A stretch of DNA of 64,000 nt, taken from Linnemannia hyalina. Taxonomy: Eukaryota; Mortierellomycota; Mortierellomycetes; Mortierellales; Mortierellaceae. Where the stretch lies: contig JAHRHY010000001.1 of NCBI GenBank assembly GCA_019671135.1, forward strand, positions 1,488,001 to 1,552,000, in the 5' to 3' direction. Both the position numbers and the translations under genes were made by a program. This document shows positions 1 through 10,852 of this stretch, in pieces; position 1 is the first letter of the stretch; the number at the start of each line of letters is the position of its first letter. A model generated the notes under the pieces. That model was not told the DNA's origin and did no database searches. It worked only from the letters and a program-made list of their open reading frames with translations.

Positions 1-2
1 TA

Positions 3-239
3 TACTCCTCTCCAGGCAATCCACCTACCTCGCAGGGCTATGGCGGATACTCCCAATACGACAACTCGACATATGCATCTGCAACCCCAACAAGGAACTA
101 CCGGCTTGGCTTTGTAGACCCTCGTGAGCGCAGCCAGATGGACAATGCCGATATGTACAAGACCGAAGTGTCCCCTAATGCACGCCCTGCTATCCCTCCG
201 CTCCGCTTTTCACAAAGTCCCATCATGCACGAAAAGTAA
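3..239 (+). CDS. C-terminal end of an unidentified protein (partial)
   Basis: An open frame enters from the left edge and stops at 237-239, giving about 78 C-terminal residues. The start lies outside the window. The visible part is low complexity at first (Gly/Tyr/Ser/Asn/Gln, with YGGYSQYDNSTY), followed by a polar Pro-rich tail ending in SPIMHEK. No domain is recognisable, and the composition suggests a disordered tail. The frame is the only one of three without an early stop, and codon use resembles neighbouring genes. Splicing inside the visible part cannot be excluded. The family is unknown. Confidence 0.5.
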   Translation, partial: YSSPGNPPTSQGYGGYSQYDNSTYASATPTRNYRLGFVDPRERSQMDNADMYKTEVSPNARPAIPPLRFSQSPIMHEK

Positions 240-605
240 ACGCTTCCTTCCCCTCATGATTACCCCTGGACGCCTTGCACAAATAACCCTGTAGTATTCT
301 AATAAACGCATGATCTCATGTTGACAACTTGATATACAATGTCCGGCAGCAATCCGTCATTATTTTTTTGCAGGCTGATCAGTCAGGCACAAAGGGAATG
401 TATTCTTTTATCGACCTGATCAGACCTTATGTGCAAATTGACCCAATACCTCTGAGGTGGGAGTAAGGCGAAGCAAGCTCTTTTATTAATCTGCCTAACT
501 TTACCTCTTGCTATATCTTCTCTCATTCCTCCCACATCACCCACTCCTCCACTTCCTCCTCCTCCTCCCTCAATTCCCCTTTATATACACTTCTCATCAA
601 AACAG
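240..605. other. Intergenic region, 5' flank of the SPP-like gene
   Basis: No gene is seen. The right part (about 510-605) is strongly pyrimidine-rich with TCC repeats and ends in a TTTATATACA stretch about 15 nt before the next start codon. This is probably 5' UTR or core promoter. Confidence 0.4.
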
Positions 606-2097
606 ATGAACTTCACACAAGCCATGGCGGTTTACATACCGCACCTCGTCTCCGCACCACTCCTCCCACTCGCCCTTTTGGCCATCGCTGTCTTAGTCTT
701 GTCAACTCATTCTGCCGCAGACACTACAGTTCAGGAACGACAGATGCAGCGACAGAAGGAGGAGAGTGGCGAGTCTGTGGCACTGACAAAAGTACATGCT
801 ATCGGATTCGGGTTCATGGCCAGTTTAGGACTTTTAGCAATGTGGATGTGGTCGAATGTACTTGGTAAACAAAGAGTCTTTCGCATTCGTTTTTTTTTTT
901 TGTCGGGTGGTGTAGTGAGAAGGAGAAGACGGTGAAGCAAATACTTAGAGCAGACTCAATTGCTTTCTTTCGTCGTTGATAGTGTATATGAGTCTCTTTA
1001 CGTTTGGATTAGGATCGTTTGTGAGTATCCAGCAGTCCATGCCGGACATGATGAAGAGCCTGGGATTGGGACGAGGAAATAGCTGGCACCATAATGGTGT
1101 TGCTAGCTTGCTTGTCCTGTCGTGGTTTTGGAATAGAAACTCTAGGTGAGTGAGAAGGCTTTCAGTAGATGATGCAGCAAAGTTTGAAAGAATAAGCAGA
1201 CAAATGACCGTTCTTATTCTCTCCCCGTCCCCTTTTGAATCTATCTCGTCCCCTGGATGATTAGCCATGCATGGATCTTCCAGGACATCCTAGGAGGTAT
1301 GCTGTTTCCACCACTTCTTTTAGTGTCCCTGAAACGCATTGAAACTGTCAATGCGAATGAGTTGTCTCAACTGATTATTATTTTTTCATACTGAACTTGT
1401 AGGATTCACGATATCATTGATGCTCAAGGTGTTGAAGGCTCCTTCTATGTCGTCTCCGACACTTCTCCTGCTGACGGCGTTTATCTACGATGTGTTCTTT
1501 GTCTTTGTGACGCCCTACCTGACATCAACAGGCGAGTCAATCATGGAGGCAGCAGCCACAGGAGCAGCATTGACGGTCAAGGAGACGATCCCAATGCTCT
1601 TCCGCGTACCCAGTTTCCGGCCGAATGGTGGAGAGGCGATGCTGGGGTTTGGAGATGTGGTTCTGCCTGGGATTCTAGTTACATTCCTGCGGGAATGTGA
1701 TGCCAGGTTAGAAGAAGACCTGTCGTTGTCGTCGGCGATGCTGATCGGAATGGATTCGGCCGCTGCCAGAAGAACGTCTGCGTTACTTCTTCCAGGAAGC
1801 AGCAGGAAGGAAGGGCGGCGGAGATGGAGTTATTATCTGACTGCGATCTTGGGATATGCTGTTGGGTTGGAGGTGACCTTTGTGGCGATGATGTGGAGTA
1901 ATCAAGGTCAACCTGCGTTGCTATACCTTGTGCCTTGCACTGTGATTCCTGTGGTACTTTTGGGGTCCAGGCGGCATGAGCTGTCGCTTCTATGGAATGG
2001 TTGGGGAGGGCTTGATGGCGAAGAGTCGGAGGATGGTGATGACGACGAGGAGCGTGCAAAGGACGAAAGCGAGAAGGGAAAAGTTCTCGTAATCTGA
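606..2097 (+). CDS. Signal peptide peptidase-like intramembrane aspartyl protease (A22B)
   Basis: Four exons close in frame: 606-864, 983-1145, 1265-1296 and 1403-2097, giving 382 aa. The protein is a multi-pass membrane protease that cuts type II membrane helices in the ER or endomembrane system. Family hallmarks are all present in exon 4: the YD motif (FIYDVFFVF, Asp about 181), the GxGD motif as GFGDVVLPG (Asp about 236), and the C-terminal PAL motif (QPALLYLVP, about 322-324). The small exon 3 supplies the conserved helix start WIFQDILG. The N-terminus has a hydrophobic segment followed by a polar Gln/Arg/Lys stretch, and the tail is acidic (EESEDGDDDEE). The length matches SPP (about 340-400 aa) better than the longer SPPL2 proteins, which carry a large luminal domain. 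I cannot tell SPP from SPPL3 with certainty. The start is the first ATG after a pyrimidine-rich leader. Confidence 0.85.
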
Positions 2098-2287
2098 ATA
2101 TCTGATAGACATGATAGACAATGTCCATAGACTCAAAATAATGTTAGTCAGATCCACCTGTGACTTGATTGGCTCATTTCTTGGTCGTCTTTGTCTTTTT
2201 TTTTTTTTTTTTTTTCTTCCATTTCTTTCTTGGCTGCTTCGCAAAGTCTTTCCTCTTTACACACTCTACCTTTTCACACAAATCGCC

Positions 2288-3204
2288 ATGACGACACTCA
2301 TCAACCAGAACCCCATCATTTACGAGGCCTCAGCCGGACACTCGACCAGAGAGTGGCGGGAGGAAGACGACGACGAAAACTTGGCCGACACCATCGACGC
2401 ACAGGAGATCTTTGGTACATTCCCTTCCCTTGTTGTTTTGTGAAAAATAAGAGCAATAGCAGCACAAGCAGGAAGGAAAAAGAGCTGCATGGAAACTGCA
2501 CTCTGTTGTACACATACAGCACATACCCTTAGACTGTTCAATCTTCATATGCCGATTCGATTCCACTGACATCAAGTCAACCTTTTCACTGTGAACGAAT
2601 GCACAATAGATCTCATTCGCTCTATTTCGGACCCTGAGCACCCCTTGTCATTGGAGCAGCTGAATGTGACCCAGAGGGATCATATCCAGGTCTCGGACGA
2701 GAACAACAGTATCCTGGTCGAGTTCACCCCCACCATCCCACATTGTTCCATGGCCACCCTCATTGGCCTGTGTATCCGTGTCCGACTCCTCAGATGCCTG
2801 CCTTCTCGCTTCAAGGTAACCTTTCAAAAGAAAAGGCTGGACTTGACCTCTTTTTTTTTTTTTTTTGGTCTCGATCTGATAAGACTGGGGCCTTCAAAAT
2901 CATCGACGGTTTCTCCCGACTTTTGCCTGCCCGCTCATATGATTCCTCCTTGTCGATTACTAATACCCTATCATCTTTTTTTTCTTCTTATCTCACTCTT
3001 AACTGAACATAGGTGGATATCTCGGTCAGGAAAGGAACTCATCAGAGTGAGCATGCAGTCAACAAGCAGCTGAACGACAAGGAGCGTGTGGCTGCAGCAT
3101 TGGAGAACTCGCATTTGCTTGAGGTCGTTAATCAGTGTCTTGCAACGGCGACCAGTGGAGGCGTTGTTGCCAACATTGTCAAGGGACCTGCCATCGTCAA
3201 CTAA
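2288..3204 (+). CDS. CIA2: MIP18/CIA2 family Fe-S cluster targeting protein
   Basis: Three exons (2288-2414, 2610-2815, 3013-3204) give 174 aa, close to the usual 160-180. The protein is part of the cytosolic iron-sulfur assembly targeting complex, which with MET18/MMS19 and CIA1 hands 4Fe-4S clusters to cytosolic and nuclear apoproteins. The sequence follows the family closely: an acidic N-terminal region, then [20 protein letters not shown], then [11 protein letters not shown] with the conserved reactive Cys (about 88), then the C-terminal block with [20 protein letters not shown] and [13 protein letters not shown]. Both introns have GT-AG ends. Intron 2 contains a T17 run at 2850-2866. The gene converges on RIB7 with 209 nt between stop codons. 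Identification is near certain; in fungi there is normally one CIA2. Confidence 0.93.
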
Positions 3205-3413
3205 ATAGTTTTCTCGACAGACGGGACACACAGGAAGACAGCGGGCAAAGTAGTGAAGCAGGATATCACTCAGCCGTTCTTGTAAGACCTGATATGCCAA
3301 CTTGCATTGACGAACTACAACAACAGTAGCAACAACAAAATAACATACATGTACTATATTAGTGAATAAATATACTGAAAGAAAGAAGTGTGAAAATGGA
3401 TAGTAATGGAGGG

Positions 3414-4603
3414 CTATGACCTGGCTATGTAGCGAGGTTTGGCTACCATCATAGTATCTCGTCCAAGCGGATGGTACGAGATATCGTCAAACTCTGGAGC
3501 CGCCTAAAATGCAATACACAAGAAAGGAGAAAAACATTGTTCCAATTAATACAAACGCACTTCATAGCGATATCTGCGCACTGTGCATGTACCCGTTATA
3601 TACCGCCGGGTCCGAAATATTTTTACCTCTACATCTTCGACAGCACTGACACCATCCTTGCCGACAAAGACAGGGGCGATGGTTAACAGGAACGAGTCGA
3701 CCAGACCTGATTTGAGGAATGAAGAGATCACACTGGCGCCGCCTTCGACCATTACAGAACGCATGTTGTTCTCCCACAGCGTCGAAAATAGTCCTTCCAG
3801 CGAGATATGTCCTAACATTAGAAAGAAGCACCATATGTAAGAAAACGTCAGTTAGAACCATTTCACTGTCAGAAGTCAGCACATAAGCTTGAAGGTTGAG
3901 GAGATGCAGGTTAGATTGTGTACCTGAAAGATCGAGGTCCAAGAAAAAGACCTTGGCGCCCAAAGCTTCAAGATTGGCCTTCTTTTGAGAGTCGCTGTGA
4001 ATAGGACTAGTAAAGATCCAGGGTTTTGTCGGGGATGTAGGGAGGAGTAGTTTTGCGGTTAATGGGAAACGTAATTTGCTGTCGAGGATGATGGGTTGTG
4101 GGTGGCGGATTGGGCCGCTTCCCTTGGGCAGATCGTCGCTTGTCAGGCGGACTATTTTGTTTGGAAAATAAAGGTGTTGAGTTGTATGAGCGTAAGCTAA
4201 TTGAAGGAAGGCACTGGCTCGTGCGTGGGTGGTAGTCGCTTGAAAGTTATCATACCTGTCAAACGCGGGTCGTCGTTCAGGACGGTGCCAATGCCGACCA
4301 GGATGGCGTCGTGCCTAAGCCTCAAGCTATCGATTTGCAATCAACTGAATAGCGTTAGGGTAATTGAATACTGGGTTACTCCCATGCCTCAAAATCAATA
4401 TCGCATGCTAAGAGGCATCGAGTAGTTTACATATGGGTGGCGGTCATGGACTGCGCGCCACTGAGGATCAGTTGCTGGCCGTGGCGCCCTGCGATTTTTC
4501 CGTCGAGACTTTGGGCATAGGTGAGGGTGACGTGGGGTCTTTTGGCGTCCTTGTTTGATTGTTCGAACGACGTCTCGAAGAGAAAGTCGTAGTTTGTAGC
4601 CAT
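3414..4603 (-). CDS. RIB7: 2,5-diamino-6-ribosylamino-4(3H)-pyrimidinone 5'-phosphate reductase (riboflavin synthesis)
   Basis: Five exons read on the minus strand (4603-4431, 4326-4256, 4151-3924, 3811-3627, 3503-3414) join in frame to 248 aa, typical for RIB7. The enzyme uses NADPH to reduce the ribosylamino side chain to ribitylamino in the second step of fungal riboflavin synthesis. Recognisable blocks in order are: TLTYAQSLDGKIAG near the N-terminus, HDAILVGIGTVLNDDPRLT, PQPIILDSKLRFP, VMVEGGASVISSFL and LTIAPVFVGKDGV, followed by a last exon with FDDISYHPLGRDTMMVAK. Exon 2 is only 71 nt. The gene is convergent with CIA2 and divergent from dynamitin (355 nt between starts). The dihydrofolate-reductase-like fold (RibD_C) is expected from the family. 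The start chosen is the only ATG in frame ahead of the conserved core. Confidence 0.93.
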
Positions 4604-4958
4604 GGTGTCCGGAGCGGGAAGTGAGGGAGTTGAAGGTGGGAAAAGGGTGCAGGAATGAGTATGAGTTGAGAGTCTCCCTGTGCCTGAGTATGCTGAAAAA
4701 GGGGTCTTGGGACAAAGTCACAACCCAATTTTCAAGTCGCGTACCCTTGTGAAAAAAAAGGTCACCCCCAGGCACCAACCCCCACTTCACTTCGTCTTTT
4801 CGTTACTTTCATCATTTTCACACTTTTATTCATTACCCCCACTACTTCAACAATCTACCTCCCTGTCACCCAATTCCCTGGCACACTTTCCGTTCATCTC
4901 AACTTGCACACGCACTCACCCACACACTCGCAACAACCAAATTCACACAGGACGCACC
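4604..4958. promoter_or_regulatory. Divergent promoter region between RIB7 and dynamitin
   Basis: These 355 nt separate the start codons of two oppositely oriented genes, so both 5' UTRs and core promoters must lie here. The half near dynamitin is a C/T-rich tract with short CA-rich stretches. No clear TATA box is visible. The assignment is positional only. Confidence 0.5.
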
Positions 4959-7392
4959 ATGTCGAGCAAGTACTCTACGTTACCCGACATTGTACGAGCA
5001 AGCTCAAAAAAGACAGGAGCTGGACAAGCAAAGGATGCACATACAAGATGCAAGGAAGCTGACATCAAGAGGCTAAAACATCGTGTATTTTTACATTTCC
5101 ATCTACTTGTAGGACACTCAACCAGACGTCTACGAGACCGCTGATGACACTGGCGATCGTGGTCCTCAAGTCCAGGGTATGGACGGCAAGGTAAAAAGAA
5201 AGAACTTTTTGACCAGCGCACGGAACCATTCTTCCCTTTCCAATCTCGAGAACAAGTGAATAGGGAAGCCGCTTGTGGATACACCCAATCGACAGACAAG
5301 CTAACTTGCCTGGGTTTTTATTGCTGTTTCTAGGACTACGAGAGTGACGAGGAGCGAGAGGGCATTGACAGGTCTGCCGTCTCGGTCAAGAACGCTGCTG
5401 CTCGCTTCAAGGATTGCGTCGTAGATAATTCCTCTGCAGGTAACGAGATAAGCCATACTCATTCCTCGGCTTCTGTTTACTCGAACATACTGACCCGCTC
5501 CTCCCCTGTTGGTCTGTCTCCGTTTGTACTTGATGAACCATTGTGCAAAGTACTTATGTATCTACTTCTACATCCATGATAGATTTCTCGGACCGCCTTA
5601 ATCGACGAAAGAAGGCCATGTACCGCACGTTTGTCAGGAGACCCAACCTGGAGAGCTCAGAGTACGAGATTTTACCAAAGGAGATGATTCTTCAGGAGAC
5701 CCCTGTTCAAAAGCTGAGGCGACTCATGTATGAGGTCAAAGAACTTGGACAGGAAGCAGAATTGAACGAGAAGGTATATATTTTTTTTATCCTTGCTCCT
5801 GTGCCTTGAATGGCAGAGAAGGGAAGGAAACCACATGTCAAGGCCAAAATTTTGCCTCAATGGTCTTGAGAGATTTTGGGGGATGTAATATCATGTGTCC
5901 TGCCACTCACCTATCTCCTTCTTGTCTTCTTTCTTTCTCACTTTCTTTCGCCTCAAATTCAACAATGCGAAAAAACAATCAACCCGCCATATAACTAACG
6001 ACAACACACGAAAACCAACACAATAGCAAGGAACGGAATTGGCAGGAGGAGAGATCTCACACAAGGATTTGCTTTCGCATGTCAAGTCGTTGGAGCACGA
6101 CTTGTCCGAGATTGGACAGACTTTGGGCGATGGTTCCAACGCCGGTGTTCTCTCGAACGAGGGATTGATCAAGCAGACAGACACTGGAAAGCGCCTCCTC
6201 CAGCAATTGCAGGCTATGAAGCACTTGGCTGCATCTTCGCCTGATGCTGAAATTCAGGATTCCTCTGCCCCCAAGGCACCCGCTGAATCTGGTGACGGCA
6301 AGGTACCATACCACCCCTGCTTGTTTTCTTTGAATATGAACGCTTTCTTACCTGGATGACCTCAGCTCCCTATAAGGTGCAATTTGAGTACCATCCACTA
6401 ATTATTCCCATCTCTTATGTTTGTGCTTGAATAGACCGTGACATACGAACTTTACTACAGCCCCGACCACGCTAGACTTCATACTGCTACAAAGACTGCT
6501 GAGCTTGCTGAGCGTCTTGCTGTTCTTGAGCGGGCAATTGGATCGACACAGATGCAATCAGGGGTACGTGAGCGAACTTATGGATCCTTTGTTGAAATCA
6601 GTCACTACACCTTGCAGAATTGGAGAATGTTAACTAATCACCCACTGTGTTAATATCGCAATAGGGATCATTGGTTGTTACAGTTGAAAAGTTGGAGCAA
6701 CATATTGGAATCTTGGTCCAGCCTCGCCAGTTGGAGCAGCTTTCTCGCCGTTTGAAGGTCGTCACAGCAGAACTGGAGCGTGTTCAGGAGCTTCAGGCCA
6801 AGGACGCTACCGCCACTGGTATCACTGCCGACGCAGAGAACAAGGTACTTTTTCCATTCACAGGATGCTACCATTTACAACAACGAGCATGCATGCTGCG
6901 TACAGGAGGTGACGATGTGCTGCATGTAATAACTGATATTATATATCCCTTGTGGGGGGTGATAGATCAACGCGCTGTTCGAGTTGGTTGACAAGATTGA
7001 TCCTTTGGTGTCACTGGCACCGGTTTTGGTGACGAGGCTAAAGGGTTTGAAGGGCTTGCACTCCGAGGCGGCCGTCTTTTCAGACTCGATCAAGATGATC
7101 TCGAACGAACAGACCAAGATCAGCGAGGAGCTCAAGGGCCTTGACACTGTTTCCACTAAGGTAAACGAGATGCTCCTTATCCCAAATGTTTATTCAACAA
7201 AAGTGCACGCAGAAGAAGAGGACGATGCAAGGCCATGAAGTGTTGACCCGACTTTCTTTATACTTTTTATTTGTGATGATGTAGTTGCAGGAGAGTTTGA
7301 CGGAGAACGATGCGGCGATCCAGAAGAACATTGAGGTGATTGACGGAAGGATCACAGACCTTGTTGAGCGTATCCAGCGCTTGGGCGCATGA
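4959..7392 (+). CDS. DCTN2: Dynactin subunit 2 (dynamitin, p50)
   Basis: Nine exons (4959-4991, 5113-5190, 5334-5439, 5583-5773, 6027-6302, 6435-6563, 6665-6844, 6966-7160, 7285-7392) join in frame to 431 aa. Dynamitin forms the shoulder of dynactin, linking the Arp1 filament to p150Glued, and supports dynein-driven nuclear and vesicle movement along microtubules. Visible features are: the short N-terminus MSSKYSTLPDI followed by a DTQPDVYET-type segment conserved in the family, an acidic stretch, then long heptad-like coiled coils (ETPVQKLRRLMYEVKELGQEAELNEK; LAERLAVLERAIGS; LEQLSRRLKVVTAELERVQEL) through to the C-terminal DGRITDLVERIQRLGA. Exon 1 encodes just 11 residues. A sequence aggaaataaagagc follows the stop by about 100 nt and could be the polyadenylation signal. 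Length fits the family (about 400). Confidence 0.92.
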
Positions 7393-7601
7393 GCGTTTCT
7401 TCACGATTGATTATGAACCACCTCTCCTTTCAATACCAGCTTCCACACGGTCATCGACTTTACCCGAAAACGAACATACACGAAGGAAATAAAGAGCAAT
7501 GAAGAAACGAAAACAAAAAGGCAGTTGACTATATTATTACTTTTTATATTTATTGGGTATGGTATTCTTCTATCACTGTTACCTTTTCTTTCCCCCTGTA
7601 G

Positions 7602-9799
7602 TTACTGGGATGTTTTGGCGGTAGTTCGAATGTGGACTTCGGAGATGATAAAGTAGATGGCGAGTCCGACCATGGTCGCATTGCCCATCATCGAATACCT
7701 CTCCCAGTCACTCGCCTGGTTCTGCAGAACTGGATATGGCTGCATCAACATATCAAGTAGATGGGCAAGTAAGAAAAGAAGACATCGTTAATTGATTCCT
7801 CGCGTTCCTGGATTACAAAGTGCTTCTTTGCTTCGATTTAACATTTCAAGAACCAAGCAAAAATAGACGTACCCATTCGCCATCCATGTAGGCGCAGAAA
7901 CTGGACCAAGATGTATAAAAGAGGGCAAAGAGGAGATAACAGCAAGCATCCTTGACGCGGTGGATACGAAGGGCCTCTGAGAAGAAAAACATCTCCGCCA
8001 GACCCGTCAGGAATGGGATACCGTGCATCTGGATGTCGACATAGAATGGCAAGCTAGTTCAGGAGAGTTCAGTGTATCACGTGTGTAAGAAAGTCAGTGT
8101 CAGTTTAGAGTTGAGGCCTTGGGTTCGGCGAAGCAAAAAGAATTGATCGAGTGAGGAGCCTGAATAGAACGATAGAGGTGGTACGTACTATTTGTGCCCG
8201 TCTGGATAGATATGGAACACGTCTGTGAGGACCAGGTACCAATACAACCCTGCGATGACACATTCAACCTAGTAATAAGAGAATGAGGTACTCATTTTTA
8301 GCATATAGCCCCGTGTGAATGTCCATTAACTACATCGCCTCAATTGAGCAAAGACTTACGGGAACGACCATAAGGAGAATCCTGTTTTTAGCAGCAATTA
8401 AACCTATTCAAACACACACGTGAGGCGAGAACGCATTAGATCAGTTGGTGACAAGGAGGTGAGAATGAGGAGGTGGTAAAGAAGGGATAAAGGGTGTAAT
8501 GTGTAAGAAAAATAGCAGTAAGGGGTGGAAAACACCATTTGATAATGACATGAGATTCGGAGTCTGCATTCTGGGTTGGGGTGAGAACATCAAATGTGGT
8601 TGGATCGCAAAAATGCCATCCTCTATCTCCTCTTCAACTTGTGGTCGTGTGGGTGTTGCGTGATGGTATGCGGACGTAAATATCCCTGCGAGTTGCGATG
8701 GAAATGAATGGCAGAGTGAATTCCCTTTTTCATAACCAAGTGTCCTACGTGAAAGCGTGGTGTGTATTCCGGTCCGTTGACTGACTCTCTCCTTCCTCTT
8801 TTTCCGTCCTCTCCCTCTTCTCCTCCGCATTCTCTCCATTGTGGTCATGTCCGCATAGATGTCAATTCCAGTCTGAGTTTCGCTTGTACTATCCACCTCT
8901 TTGTGCGGATCTTGGGTAGCGACAACGATCTCGTTCATCCTATATCTCATCTATCGCCTTCTCGCCCTGTTGTTAGTCTTCCTCCTTGCTTTTGTTTGTC
9001 GGGTGTCCATGTACCAGGAAGGGATATGATGGGACATACAGGAGAAAGGGACGACAGTGAGGGCACGCCACATCAAAAAAAAAAGATAACATTACCAAAA
9101 TTGAGTAACCCATTGAAAGTGCTTTTTGTTACCTGGCTGTTTGAAAGCATCCCCCGCGATACTCAAGCCGATGCAGACCATGGTGACCAGCAGCCCAACG
9201 ATGGTCAAGAACTATGTTGAAGACAAGGTGCAATTAACATGAAAAACCAATGAAAAGACAAGATCCGTGGTCAGCCCAAATATTACATTTCTTTTTTAAG
9301 AACAGAGAGGCAATGGTCCAAAAAAAAAAAAAACAAAAAAAAACAAGCACAACAAAGTAAAAAAAATGGTTAAGTGAGTGATTGTACTTACTTCGGTTCC
9401 TCCTCCGAAACCATTCTTGAATCCCTTTGTACTCAAGGTGGGAACGATCAAAATCGGATACAGGGCAGAACAGAACCCTGCCAGGCGCACAATTGTCTTG
9501 ACGATTGTTCGCAAATAGGTAGATGATGAAACGATAGAGGACAATTGTTTTTCTTTTTGGGTTTGGGAGCTGAAGGCACTGTGTAACGAACGGCTTGTGG
9601 AGGCTGTTCTTTGACGATTCCTCTGACGGTGGTGGTGGTTTCCTTTGGACATGTCAGAAAGGAAGGAGAGTTGGAGGATTGAGGACGCTGTGGTAGATCC
9701 AGGGCTGTTGTTGCTCGACGTGGAGGTGGAGGACGAAGTGGCGGCGGTGGTTGAGGTTGACCGAGCCACTAACGGTGACGATGCGAGCTGCAAGACCAT
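7602..9799 (-). CDS. AIG1/FAR-17a family membrane hydrolase (probable FAHFA-type lipid hydrolase)
   Basis: Six exons on the minus strand (9799-9392, 9211-9133, 8403-8360, 8268-8189, 8053-7873, 7739-7602) join in frame to 309 aa. AIG1 and ADTRP in animals are membrane threonine hydrolases that cleave fatty acid esters of hydroxy fatty acids. Alignable blocks are: GGGTEFLTIVGL, whose Thr (about 139) fits the catalytic Thr of the KYLTFLN motif; VPVECVIAGLYWYLVL; then DIQMHGIPF, whose His (about 214) fits the catalytic His; and SFCAYMDGEWPYPVL, which matches the family's G-x-W-x-YP block. Several hydrophobic helices are present. The first about 85 residues are Ser/Thr-rich and not part of the fold, so a downstream start is possible. 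The intron between exons 2 and 3 is long (729 nt). The exact substrate in fungi is unknown. Confidence 0.78.
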
Positions 9800-10852
9800 C
9801 TTTATCACTGGGTGTTGATGTGGTGTAGGAGAAGAGGGAGGAGAAGAGGGAGGAGAAGAGGGTGAGAGGGAGGGTATGAAAGAGCGTATGAGAAGAGTGG
9901 GGAGTAGGAACAAAAGAGGATGACGAGTGGAGTAGAGGAAGAAGAACAAAGAAGAGAGATAAAGGAGAAGAAGGACATTAAAAGGGCAGCAATGTTGAGA
10001 TTGATAGGAGGCAGGAGAGAAAGGGAAAGCCTAAAAAATTTACTTGCCCCCGAGCTTGATCCTCTTCATATCTGAGGTTGACCAAGCTGATAGACTAGGT
10101 CATTGTTGGTGGCGATGGAGACACATGGTGCCATGGTACCATGGAGGCATGGACCATGGTAGGGTAGATCGCCACTAACAGGGTATTCGTTCGATATACT
10201 TTTCTAAGATTGTTATCTATTGCGGCGTGCGTGCCTTTCGTTTTTCTCTCTTATTTCTTCTTTCCTCTTTCTTCCAGTCCATCTCCTTACTTCTTCACTG
10301 CCAGGTCGCTGGATCACGAAGCAAAGAACAAAATAAGGAAGGACAGGCTCTTCCATGCTCATATTCATGCACTCATATACATACACACATTGATACATGC
10401 CATGAACATTGCACAGCTTGCATCCTCATATCCCTGACAATGAGGGAGAGAGAGAGTGAAAGAGAGCTTGTTCCTTGAAACATAAGGAAGCTTGTTCGAG
10501 CAAGTCACGTCCCAGTACCAGTACCATTGCTTGCCTCTTCTGCACTTGCAAGTGCGCCACCATTTTATTATGATGGATTCCGTACGTGGTGAACGTGTGG
10601 CCATTCTTCGCTGTCACAAACAAAAAGACAAGACGAAGGTTCGATTGGTTCCTTTCCATCCATCCCTCGTTCCTTACTCCCCTTTCGTCGCATCCGACCT
10701 TCCTTCCTTCATCAACAACGCACATCCTTCCCCTCTCATCCCCCTACTCCCTATTCTTGCTCTCACCCACTTACACAAAAAAAAAAAAAGAAACAAAACG
10801 ACAATCACCTTACCAGGCTCTCCAGTCCTGGAACCAGCCATATACGATTACC
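9800..10852. other. Divergent intergenic region with CCATGG palindromes
   Basis: This is the space between an AIG1-type gene (minus) and a Ser-rich protein gene (plus). It contains GGAGAAGAG-type purine repeats near 9828-9870, a cluster of CCATGG-related palindromes at 10124-10160, and pyrimidine-rich 5' UTR-like sequence from about 10220. An A13 run lies at 10778-10790. No gene is convincing; small open frames here are low complexity. Confidence 0.4.
10124..10160. repeat. Palindrome cluster: CCATGG repeats
   Basis: The perfect 14-nt palindrome CCATGGTACCATGG lies at 10131-10144, followed by another CCATGG (10154-10159) and flanked by further CATGG words at 10125 and 10149. It sits in the middle of a divergent intergenic space, roughly 330 nt upstream of the AIG1-type gene start and 710 nt upstream of the next plus-strand start. 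It could be a dimeric transcription factor site or a small hairpin. No known motif name is assigned. Confidence 0.45.

Noticed and set aside
8441..8950. Open frame of 169 codons on the minus strand
   Set aside because: It lies inside the intron between exons 2 and 3 of the AIG1-type gene, has low-complexity Arg/Lys/Ser runs and no family character.
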